Origin: Rhodococcus triatomae BKS 15-14
Lineage (GTDB): Bacteria > Actinomycetota > Actinomycetes > Mycobacteriales > Mycobacteriaceae
Length of the DNA: 64,000 bases
Direction of reading: 5' to 3'
NCBI GenBank assembly: GCA_000341795.1
Contig: AODO01000069.1
Span: 248,001-312,000, forward strand
In this document: positions 57,274-64,000 of the stretch, in pieces
How positions within the stretch are numbered: the first letter of the stretch is position 1
Layout of the letters: each line of letters starts with the position of its first letter
Made by a program: the position numbers and the translations under genes
The notes under the pieces: generated by a model
The model's input: only the letters and a program-made list of their open reading frames with translations
The model's database searches: none
What the model was told of the DNA's origin: nothing

Positions 57274-57879
57274 TCAGTTGCGGTCGACGTCCAGCGGATG
57301 CGATGCGAGCAGGGCGAGCGGAAGCGGCTGCCGGCGGAGAACCTGCGCCCACAGGTCGGCGCGCGGCGGACCGATCACGTCCGACGGCAGCGCCGACAGC
57401 ACGATCCAGTCGTCGCGCTGCAACTCGCCGTCGAGCTGACCCATCGTCCAGCCCGAGTAGCCGGCGAACACGCGGACGCCCTCGAGATGCGGTCCGACCT
57501 GCTCGGGGTCGCAGTCGAGGTCGACCATCACCACGCGGCCGTCGACGCGACGAAGCCCGGGTACGCCGTCGATGCGGGCACCGGTGCGGACCGTCGCGAG
57601 GCACAGCGCCGAATCGAGCTTCACCGGGCCGCCGATGAACAGTGCCTGCGGGCGAGCGCACAGTGGTGCCCACTGCGGTAGCACCGAATGAACCGCCGTC
57701 TCGCTGGCCCGGTTCAGAACGACCCCGAGGCTCCCACCGTCGTTGTGTTCGATGACGTAGACGACGGTCCGGCGAAACGACGGGTCCGTCATCGCGGTGG
57801 CCGAGACCAGCAGACTGCCCGGCCGCACCGCCCGTTCCGTCGAGGCCGTTCGGTCGTCGGGTTCGTCAGCGGATTCCAC
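57274..57879 (-). CDS. UPF0301 (YqgE/AlgH) protein
   Basis: This 201-residue protein is a typical YqgE/AlgH family member: GSLLVSATAMTDPSFRRTVVYVIEHNDGGSLGVVLNR near the N-terminus, then FIGGPV, VRVFAGYSGWTMGQLDGEL and WAQVLRRQ. The function is unknown although the gene is widely conserved. It lies close to leuS and an MFS gene in mycobacteria too, which supports conserved core gene order here. Confidence 0.93.
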   Translation of the reverse strand: MESADEPDDRTASTERAVRPGSLLVSATAMTDPSFRRTVVYVIEHNDGGSLGVVLNRASETAVHSVLPQWAPLCARPQALFIGGPVKLDSALCLATVRTGARIDGVPGLRRVDGRVVMVDLDCDPEQVGPHLEGVRVFAGYSGWTMGQLDGELQRDDWIVLSALPSDVIGPPRADLWAQVLRRQPLPLALLASHPLDVDRN

Positions 57880-57974
57880 CGGACAATCATTGCACCGTGG
57901 TTGCCGGTACGCGCTTTCCGCGCGACGAACGCGGCCGCGTGCTCATCCCACACGTCGCCGGGCCGCGCGGGCGC

Positions 57975-58679
57975 CTACAGCCCGAGCGTCTCCGCCAGCA
58001 CGGTGAGGTGGTGGTCGAACAGCGCGTGCGGGTCGGTGAAGGTTCCGGCACCGTACTGCCCGAAGACCTCGAAGCCGACGGTCCCGAACAACGACGCCCA
58101 CACCAGCACTCCTCGCAGCACCGCCTCGTCGGGAAGCGTGAGATCCAGTTGCTCCCGGATGCTCACCACGTCCTCGTGGAGCTCTGCCGCCGGCTCGGTG
58201 GGCGTGTGCGGCACGGTCGCCGCACGCAGCCGTCCCGCACGGTGGGCGGACTCGACGATGCCGACGAGCGCGACGACGACGCGGGTGCCGGGGCCGGTGG
58301 TGCGCTCGGCAGGCGCGTGATATCCGGGCACCGGGCTGCCGAACAGCAGGGTGTAGCCCGCGGGTTCCCGCAGCGCCCAGTCGCGCACGGCGTGCCCGAG
58401 CGCGCGGAACCGAGCGGCGTGATCGGCGGGGTCGGCGGACGCGATCGCCACGTCGACGGCATCACCGAGTTCGGTGTAGCACTCCACGACGAGCAGCGTG
58501 AGCAACTCGTCGCGGCCGGCGACGTACCGGTACACCGCGGACGACACCACACCGAGGTCGCGCGCGACCGCTCGCAGCGACAGCGCCGCGGCGCCGTCAC
58601 GCCCCAGGTGCTCGCGGCCGATCCGGGTGATGTCGGCGATGGTCTGCTCGCGCGCTCGCTGGCGCGGTGTTCCTGTCAC
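57975..58679 (-). CDS. TetR-family regulator of the reductase/exporter pair
   Basis: This 234-residue TetR protein has its DNA-binding head at residues about 15-55 (LGRDGAAALSLRAVARDLGV then SSAVYRYVAGRDELL) and a C-terminal TetR_C-type domain with LREPAGYTLLFGSPVPGY, common in actinobacteria. The GTG at 58679 is taken as start; longer in-frame starts would cover the operator. The gap to the divergent gene holds two copies of the AGAGCA-N-TGCTCT dyad, which it should bind. Confidence 0.9.
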   Translation of the reverse strand: MTGTPRQRAREQTIADITRIGREHLGRDGAAALSLRAVARDLGVVSSAVYRYVAGRDELLTLLVVECYTELGDAVDVAIASADPADHAARFRALGHAVRDWALREPAGYTLLFGSPVPGYHAPAERTTGPGTRVVVALVGIVESAHRAGRLRAATVPHTPTEPAAELHEDVVSIREQLDLTLPDEAVLRGVLVWASLFGTVGFEVFGQYGAGTFTDPHALFDHHLTVLAETLGL

Positions 58680-58720
58680 GCCCTCAGCCTCGCCCGGTTT
58701 GCGAGCACTGTCAACTTTAG

Positions 58721-58782
58721 AGAGCAGTGCTCTTGACAGGACGCCGCCCACGGTTCATTCTCGAAATGAGAGCACTGCTCTC
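58721..58782 (+). promoter_or_regulatory. Promoter flanked by two TetR-type operators
   Basis: AGAGCA-g-TGCTCT (58721-58733) and GAGAGCA-c-TGCTCTC (58768-58782) flank a promoter with TTGACA (58733-58738), a 17-base spacer and CATTCT (58756-58761) that reads towards the reductase gene. Binding at both sites would block the promoter. Confidence 0.75.
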
Positions 58783-58808
58783 TAAGCCTCGGACGAAGGA
58801 GAAACCCC

Positions 58809-59777
58809 ATGTCGAACCAGTACGTCGTCACCGGTGCCGGCCCCGTCGGATGGACCGTCGCGACCCAGCTCGCGGACCGCGGCGACCACGTCCGCCTGCT
58901 CACCCGGTCCGGCTCGGGACCCGAGCACCCCGCCATCGAGCGCCGCCGCGTCGACGCCTCCACACCCCGCGCACTCGACCAGCACCTGGACGGCGCCGCG
59001 GCGCTGTTCCACTGCACCCACGGCTCCGCCTACTCGGCGGCCGCATGGCGGCGTGAACTGCCCGCCACCGAGGCCGCGGTCCTCGATTCGGCCGGACGAG
59101 CGGGAGCCGTCGTCGTCTTCCCGGAGAGCCTCTACTCCTACGGCGCCGTCGACGGTCCGATCACCGAGCGGACCCCGCGGACCGCGACGTCGGGCAAGCT
59201 CGGTATCCGCACGGACCTCCTGCTCGCCCGCGAGCGCTCCGAGACCCCCACCGTCAGCATCGCCGCATCCGACTTCTTCGGACCGCACGTGATCAACGCC
59301 CACGGCGGGGAACGGCTGGTCGCGACGATGCTCGCCGGCCGACGGATCCGGGTGATGGGGTCGCTCGACCAGCCGCACTCGTTCACGTACGTCCCCGACC
59401 TGGCCGCGGCCATGATCGCCGCCGCCGACCGGCCCGAGGTGTGGAACACGGTGCTGCACGCACCGACGGGACCGGCACCGACCCAGCGACAGCTCGTGCA
59501 GGCGCATGCGGACGCCGCGGGCATCGCCGACCCGAAGGTCGGGACCCTGCCGAGTTGGGCGATGCGCGCACTCGCGACCGTGCACGGCCCCACCAGGGAG
59601 CTGACCGAGATGCTGTACCAGTTCGATCGGCCGTTCGTCCTCGACTCCGGCCACAGCGAGCGCCTGCTCGGACTCGCCCCGACGACCCTGCCCGAGGCCG
59701 CGGCCACCTCCGTCGCCTGGTGGCGCGACCGGAACGCCGCCCGCACCGCGGTAGGGTCCGGCGGTGGGCAGCGATGA
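58809..59777 (+). CDS. NAD(P)-dependent epimerase/reductase-like protein
   Basis: This 322-residue extended short-chain dehydrogenase has the Rossmann motif VVTGAGPVGWTVATQLADRG and LLTRSG at the cofactor-specificity strand. The active-site Tyr-x3-Lys is not clear (LYSYGAVDG occupies the region), so it may bind cofactor without standard dehydrogenase chemistry. It also has FFGPHVINAHGGERLV and FTYVPDLAAAMIAA, usual in NmrA/epimerase relatives. The ATG at 58809 follows AAGGAG. It is controlled by the TetR operators just upstream. Confidence 0.8.
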   Translation: MSNQYVVTGAGPVGWTVATQLADRGDHVRLLTRSGSGPEHPAIERRRVDASTPRALDQHLDGAAALFHCTHGSAYSAAAWRRELPATEAAVLDSAGRAGAVVVFPESLYSYGAVDGPITERTPRTATSGKLGIRTDLLLARERSETPTVSIAASDFFGPHVINAHGGERLVATMLAGRRIRVMGSLDQPHSFTYVPDLAAAMIAAADRPEVWNTVLHAPTGPAPTQRQLVQAHADAAGIADPKVGTLPSWAMRALATVHGPTRELTEMLYQFDRPFVLDSGHSERLLGLAPTTLPEAAATSVAWWRDRNAARTAVGSGGGQR

Positions 59778-61086
59778 CGCGCCGGGCGACACCGGACCGG
59801 ACGACTCCGGCCGCGTACTCGACCGGCTGCGCGCGACGATCCGCGCGACACCCGGCCTCGGGCGGCTCGTCACCGTCCGGTTCGCCAGCCAGTTCGGCGA
59901 CGGCATGTTCCAGGCCGCGCTCGGCGGTGCGATCCTCTTCAACCCCGAACGGCACACCGACCCGCTCGCGATCGCCGCAGGCTTCGCGGTGCTGTTGCTG
60001 CCCTACTCGGTGATCGGCCCGTTCGCGGGCGCACTCCTCGACCGCTGGGACCGCCGCGCCGTCCTGATGTGGGCGAACCTGCTGCGCGGCAGCCTTCTCC
60101 TCGCGGCCGCCGCCTGCCTCATCGGCGGCGCGCCCAACGCCCCCGTCCTGATCCTCGCCCTCACCGCGGTCGGCGTCAGCCGTTTCGTCCTCGCCGGGGT
60201 GTCCGCCTCGCTGCCGCACGTCGTGCGCAACTCCTGGCTGGTGTCGACCAATTCCGTTCTGGCGACGGTCGGTTCCGGAATCTCCGCGGCAGGCGCGGGC
60301 ACCGCCGTCACCCTGATCGCCGTCCTGGGCACCGGCGACCGCAGCTCGGGGATCACCGTCGCGGTCGCCGCGATCGCCTCCGTCGTCGGAGCGGTCGCAG
60401 CCTCGGGCTTCGCACCCCACCGGCTCGGCCCGGGCGACACCCACGGCGGACCCACCGGTTCGGCCGCCGTCCGTGCCGTCGCGTCCGGACTCCGCACCGG
60501 TGCGGTCGCGGTGTGGCAGGCGCCCGGTGTCACCAGTGCGATGATCGGAATCGGTGTGCACCGCATCGTCTTCGGCATCGACACCCTCCTCATGGTGTTG
60601 CTGCTACGCGACCCCCACACCGGTGACGGACTGCCCGCAGGACTCGCCGGATTCGGCGTCGCGGTCGGCGCGACCGCCGCAGGCATGCTGCTCGCCGCCG
60701 TCGCGACGCCGCTGCTGATCCCGCGCCTGGGCCGCACCCGCACCGTCGTCCTCGGCCTCGGCGTCGCCCTGCTCGTCCAGCTCGTGTTCATCGCGGCGCT
60801 GACCCAGGGATCCCTGCTCGTCGGCGCCTTCCTGCTGGGACTCGCCGGCCAGACCGTCAAACTCACCGGAGACGCCGCCATGCAGATCGACATCGACGAC
60901 GCCCGGCGCGGTCAGGTGTTCGCGCTGCAGGACGCCGTGTTCAACATCGCGTTTCTCGCCGCCGTCGCCGCCGCCGCGAGCGTGGTCGCACCCGACGGCC
61001 GCAGTCCCGGGCTGGTGTTCGCCGGCGCGGGCGCGTATGTGGCCGGCCTGATCGCGGTCGCGGCGAACAGCCGGCGCGGACGCTGA
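59764..61086 (+). CDS. MFS transporter
   Basis: This 440-residue major facilitator protein has twelve hydrophobic segments and the early motif FAGALLDRWDRRAVL, a form of the MFS motif A between helices 2 and 3. The GTG at 59764 overlaps the previous gene by 14 bases, so both are expressed together. An orthologue-like MFS gene lies near leuS and yqgE in Mycobacterium tuberculosis as I recall it. Drug or metabolite export is likely; the substrate is unknown. Confidence 0.9.
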   Translation: MGSDDAPGDTGPDDSGRVLDRLRATIRATPGLGRLVTVRFASQFGDGMFQAALGGAILFNPERHTDPLAIAAGFAVLLLPYSVIGPFAGALLDRWDRRAVLMWANLLRGSLLLAAAACLIGGAPNAPVLILALTAVGVSRFVLAGVSASLPHVVRNSWLVSTNSVLATVGSGISAAGAGTAVTLIAVLGTGDRSSGITVAVAAIASVVGAVAASGFAPHRLGPGDTHGGPTGSAAVRAVASGLRTGAVAVWQAPGVTSAMIGIGVHRIVFGIDTLLMVLLLRDPHTGDGLPAGLAGFGVAVGATAAGMLLAAVATPLLIPRLGRTRTVVLGLGVALLVQLVFIAALTQGSLLVGAFLLGLAGQTVKLTGDAAMQIDIDDARRGQVFALQDAVFNIAFLAAVAAAASVVAPDGRSPGLVFAGAGAYVAGLIAVAANSRRGR

Positions 61087-61113
61087 TCACCGTTCCACGA
61101 CTCGGTCGCCCCG

Positions 61114-61656
61114 TCAGTCCACGACGGATTCCGCCACCGAATCGACCCGTCCGTCACCGTCCGTGTCGACCAGTCGCACGTCCATCGAACCGTCCTCGTC
61201 ACTGTCGACGAACAATTCGGTGACCGACCCCCGCGGAACGACCACCACATCCGGTGCGCCGTCCCCGTCGAGGTCCACCGCGGTGTCGTCGACGGTCCCG
61301 TCCCCGGCGAAATCGACGTTCTCCGATGTGCCCGGACCGGCCGGCGGGTCGGACACGATCGCCTCGGGGGCGGTCCGCGCCGACACACCCGGCGCGGACA
61401 CCTCGACCGCCCACGTGCCCAGTCCCTCCGGGTCGGTGAACCAGCTCGCCTCCGCGGAATCGACGTCGAGCACCGACATCTCGGCCCGGCCGTCGCCGTC
61501 ACCATCCCAGAGCGCGTCGTCCCGCCAGCCGTCACCGTCGAAGTCGAGCGTCACCGCGTCCGGTCCGCCGGGCGCACCCAGATCGAGATCGGCGGGAGAC
61601 AACCACAGCGACGGGTCCCCGTCCCCGGTTCCGAACACGTACTCCACCAGGTCCAT
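61114..61656 (-). CDS. Asp-rich calcium-binding-like repeat protein
   Basis: This 180-residue acidic protein carries at least five loops of the form D-x-D-G-D-G (DFDGDGWRDD, DGDGDGRAEM, DLDGDGAPDVV, DSDEDGSMDVR, DTDGDGRVDSV). They resemble dockerin or FG-GAP/thrombospondin-type calcium loops. No signal peptide is visible, and the ATG at 61656 has no good binding site. A start further upstream would run into the promoter of the divergent DUF4185 gene. It may be a cytoplasmic or unconventionally exported calcium-binding protein. Confidence 0.7.
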   Translation of the reverse strand: MDLVEYVFGTGDGDPSLWLSPADLDLGAPGGPDAVTLDFDGDGWRDDALWDGDGDGRAEMSVLDVDSAEASWFTDPEGLGTWAVEVSAPGVSARTAPEAIVSDPPAGPGTSENVDFAGDGTVDDTAVDLDGDGAPDVVVVPRGSVTELFVDSDEDGSMDVRLVDTDGDGRVDSVAESVVD

Positions 61657-61798
61657 ACGGGATTGGACGCACGCCGGACCGCACCGGTTCCCGCCGGTCG
61701 CAGGTCGTTCGACCGCACGACGTTCCGAGAAAGGGCAGCGGATCGCTGCTAGATTTCGGACACGGCCTCGGCCGGCCGGCCGGCGAAGGGGGAGTGGG

Positions 61799-63325
61799 AT
61801 GCACCGCAGCATCGGCGCACCACTGGGCACCCTCCTGCTGCTCGCCGCGGCATCGTTCACCGTCGCCCCGCCCGCCTCTGGCGCACCGAGCGCACCCGTC
61901 AACCAGTGCGGCGAAACGGGCTTCGACCCGTCCTCGGCCGCCGGAGCCGGACCCGCCCTGCCGGGGAACGTGGACATTCGCTACCCGTGGCCACAGATCG
62001 TCACCGTGACGGTGCCCGATCCGGAACCCGACCAGACCCGCGTGGCGCAGGACCCGTTGCCCGCCGACCCCTGCACGGACCCCTGCCCCGACCTCACCGA
62101 CCCGACTCCCGAGCCGGACGAGTCCGGCTCGTCCGGCTCGGAGTCGTCCGGACCATCGTCGTCCGGCTCGTCCTTCGGCTCGTCACTCGGCTCGGACGGC
62201 TCCTCCGTGCCCCGGTTCTCCATCACACCCGACATCGAGCCGATCCCCATCCCGATTCCCGGTCCGCCACAGGAACTTCCCCCGGCGCCGGAACCCACGT
62301 CGCCACCCGTGGAAACCGCACCGCAGGCGGACGCACCGAGTGCGCCGCAGGTCGGCTCCACCCGGCTCGTGGCACAGCTGACCGGCCCCGGATCCGTCAA
62401 CCGCACGGACAAGCGCTGGCAGGTGAACGGCACCGACCTCGGCATCACGTGGGAGACGAAACCCGGACAGGTGGCGATCGCGTTCGGTGACACCTTCGGC
62501 TCCGACTGGACGCCGCCCGGAGCCAACGGGGAGGACTGGCGGTCGAATGTGTTGGGATACAGCACCGATCGCGACCTGTCGGACGGTCTCACCATCGACT
62601 CCATGGTGCAGGACAGCCGCTGCCACGCCGCCGAGTTGCTCAGCAGCCGCAAGATCAAGAACTGGGAGACGACCACCATCCCGACGTCCGGGTTCGCCCT
62701 CGGCGACCGGCAGTACATGAGCTACATGTCGGTACGGCGGTGGAGCATCGTCCCCGGCCTCTGGTACACGAACCACGGCGGAATCGCCTACTCCGACGAC
62801 AACGGCGCGACCTGGACCAAGGACCCGTACGCCCGGTGGGAGAACATCTTCGGGCTGGGCAACTTCCAGGTCGCGAGCATGGTTCCGGCCGGCGACCACG
62901 TCTACATGTTCGGCACCCCCAACGGCCGGCTCGGCACCGTCGCCGTCGCCCGGGCGCCGAAGGATCAGGTGCTGAACAAATCCGCCTACCAGTACTGGGC
63001 CGACGGAGAGTGGACACCGGTGGCGGAGAGGTGGCCGAGTCCGATCCTGCACGACACCGCCGCCGAGCTGTCCGTCCGCTACGACGCCACCCGCGGAATC
63101 TGGCAGATGAGCTACCTCGACACCGTCGCCGGGGCGATCGTCCTGCGCGAAGCGACGAGCCCGCAGGGCGAGTGGACCAAGGGTGTACCGCTGGTCCGGT
63201 CCGGTGACTACCCCGCGATGTACGGGGGCTTCATCCACCCCTGGTCCACCGACGACGACCTGTACTTCACGATGTCCGAATGGGACAGCTACAACGTGTA
63301 TCTCATGCACACGACGCTGCGCTGA
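61799..63325 (+). CDS. Secreted DUF4185 protein, endo-arabinanase-like
   Basis: This 508-residue protein has a signal peptide (residues 1-29, ending ASGA), a Pro/Ser/Asp-rich linker (about 60-190) and a C-terminal beta-propeller-like domain of DUF4185 type: TWETKPGQVAIAFGDTFGSDW, GGIAYSDDNGATWTKD, YMFGTPNGRLGTVAVARAP and FIHPWSTDDDLYFTMSEW. DUF4185 proteins of mycobacteria were reported to be endo-D-arabinanases (GH183), so remodelling of cell-wall arabinogalactan is a reasonable guess. The ATG at 61799 follows AAGGGGG. The acidic catalytic residues cannot be named from sequence alone. Confidence 0.85.
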   Translation: MHRSIGAPLGTLLLLAAASFTVAPPASGAPSAPVNQCGETGFDPSSAAGAGPALPGNVDIRYPWPQIVTVTVPDPEPDQTRVAQDPLPADPCTDPCPDLTDPTPEPDESGSSGSESSGPSSSGSSFGSSLGSDGSSVPRFSITPDIEPIPIPIPGPPQELPPAPEPTSPPVETAPQADAPSAPQVGSTRLVAQLTGPGSVNRTDKRWQVNGTDLGITWETKPGQVAIAFGDTFGSDWTPPGANGEDWRSNVLGYSTDRDLSDGLTIDSMVQDSRCHAAELLSSRKIKNWETTTIPTSGFALGDRQYMSYMSVRRWSIVPGLWYTNHGGIAYSDDNGATWTKDPYARWENIFGLGNFQVASMVPAGDHVYMFGTPNGRLGTVAVARAPKDQVLNKSAYQYWADGEWTPVAERWPSPILHDTAAELSVRYDATRGIWQMSYLDTVAGAIVLREATSPQGEWTKGVPLVRSGDYPAMYGGFIHPWSTDDDLYFTMSEWDSYNVYLMHTTLR

Positions 63326-63328
63326 CGC

Positions 63329-64000
63329 TCACGCGCCGTCGGCGGCACTCCACCACTTGAGCAACTCGGCCTCCGCCTCCTCGCGCGGCAGGGGGCCGCG
63401 GTCCAGGCGCAGCTCCTTCAGGAATGTCCACGCGCGGCCGACGTCCGGCCCGGCGGGGATCCCGAGCAGCTGCATGATCGCGTTGCCGTCCAGATCCGGA
63501 CGGACCCGCGCGAGGTCCTCCTGTTCGGCGATTCGGGCGATCCGGGTCTCCAGATCGTCGTAGGTGGCGCGCAGTTTGGCGGCCCGCCGCTTGTTGCGGG
63601 TCGTGCAGTCCGCCCGCACCAGCTTGTGCAGCCGGGGCAGCAGATCGTCGGCGTCGGTGACGTACCGTCGCACCGCCGAATCGGTCCACGCGCCGTCACC
63701 GTACCCATGGAAACGCAGGTGCAGGAACACGAGCCGGGAGACGTCCTCGACCATCTGCTTGGAGTACTTCAGCGCCCGCATCCGCTTGCGCACCAGCTTC
63801 GCGCCGACCACCTCGTGGTGGTGGAAACTCACGCCGCCGCCGGGCTCGTTGCGCTTGGTGTCGGGCTTGCCGATGTCGTGCAGCAGCGCAGCCCAGCGCA
63901 GCACCAGGTCCGGATCGCCGTCCTCGAGGTCGATCGCCTGCTGCAGCACCGTCAGCGAATGCTCGTAGACGTCCTTGTGCTGGTGATGCTCGTCGATCTC
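63329..64000 (-). CDS. CCA tRNA nucleotidyltransferase, C-terminal part
   Basis: The frame is open to the window edge, and 223 residues of the C-terminal part are present. The HD-domain metal motif is seen as HHQHKDVYEHSL and HDIGKPDTKRNE, followed by the usual LKYSKQMVEDVSRLVFLHLRFHGYG and the tRNA-binding helical end with RADCTTRNKRRAAKLR. The nucleotidyltransferase head lies beyond position 64000. The enzyme adds or repairs the CCA end of tRNAs. In actinobacteria it is encoded in the core region near the replication origin, often called pcnA or cca. Confidence 0.95.
   Translation of the reverse strand, partial: EIDEHHQHKDVYEHSLTVLQQAIDLEDGDPDLVLRWAALLHDIGKPDTKRNEPGGGVSFHHHEVVGAKLVRKRMRALKYSKQMVEDVSRLVFLHLRFHGYGDGAWTDSAVRRYVTDADDLLPRLHKLVRADCTTRNKRRAAKLRATYDDLETRIARIAEQEDLARVRPDLDGNAIMQLLGIPAGPDVGRAWTFLKELRLDRGPLPREEAEAELLKWWSAADGA

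Noticed and set aside
61163-63325. Extended start for the DUF4185 gene
   Set aside because: The upstream 212 codons are the complement of the Asp-rich gene. The signal peptide and ribosome binding site place the start at 61799.
1-64000. CRISPR arrays, insertion sequences, prophage or integrase genes
   Set aside because: No regular spacer-repeat pattern, transposase or integrase motif, or tRNA-flanking duplication was seen on either strand.

Overview
This window looks like a piece of a high-GC actinomycete chromosome, most likely Rhodococcus or a close Nocardiaceae relative. The reasons are GC-rich codon use, GTG starts and ATGA/GTGA gene overlaps throughout, MMPL, MftM and DUF4185 (arabinan-type) proteins, and a right-hand end in which leuS, yqgE, an MFS gene and a CCA-adding enzyme sit together as in mycobacterial and rhodococcal core regions. 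No phage, insertion sequence, CRISPR array or rRNA was found. Names rest on motif recognition and gene context, not on database searches.

Region by region. (1) 105-9279: a minus-strand mau-type operon (mauE, mauD, mauA, mauB, multicopper oxidase, two lipid-anchored cupredoxins, a MauF-like membrane protein) encodes a tryptophan-tryptophylquinone amine dehydrogenase. It is divergent from an APC permease translationally coupled to an IclR regulator. (2) 9340-20935: small regulator-centred units. These are an HxlR/SCP2 regulator, a Usp-like protein, an NTF2-like/quinone-oxidoreductase/TetR operon with a 14-bp operator, a second TetR, an MMPL transporter, a P450 divergent from an MpaB-type oxygenase and a diacylglycerol-kinase-like gene, and a DAO-type amine oxidase. 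(3) 21148-30505: an eight-gene minus-strand cluster led by ALDH, acyl-CoA dehydrogenase and a class III aminotransferase, followed by a START-like protein, a membrane protein, MmgE/PrpD, a Baeyer-Villiger-type monooxygenase and a SARP regulator. I do not know its product. (4) 30700-34484: an LPG-synthase-like aminoacyltransferase, a rubredoxin-desaturase pair, a START protein, a tRNA-like RNA with no usable anticodon arm, and a ketosteroid-isomerase-like protein.

(5) 34616-49764: flavin reductase, steroid-type flavoprotein dehydrogenase, MaoC-like protein, PucR regulator and ALDH lead into a methanol-oxidation block. This block is mno, MoxR ATPase, VWA protein, a second iron-type alcohol dehydrogenase, the mnoS-mnoR two-component system and, facing it, mftM for mycofactocin glycan methylation, with a newly noted 42-codon ORF. 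A repeated box, CCTRCCC-N4-GGGYAGG, lies before mno, before the second dehydrogenase and before mftM. (6) 49878-64000: core genes leuS, SdpI-like, LysR plus bile-acid-symporter-like, DUF1648 protein, a membrane-anchored sigma-region-2 protein, yqgE, a TetR-controlled reductase with an MFS exporter, an Asp-rich repeat protein, a secreted DUF4185 protein and the 3' two thirds or so of the CCA-adding enzyme.

Taken together, the left end and the middle both encode oxidation of small amines or alcohols with unusual peptide-derived quinone-type cofactors: TTQ within MauA, and mycofactocin for Mno. Methylamine and methanol would both yield formaldehyde, so a one-carbon or short-chain amine/alcohol theme is plausible. 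The actual amine substrate cannot be read from the sequence.
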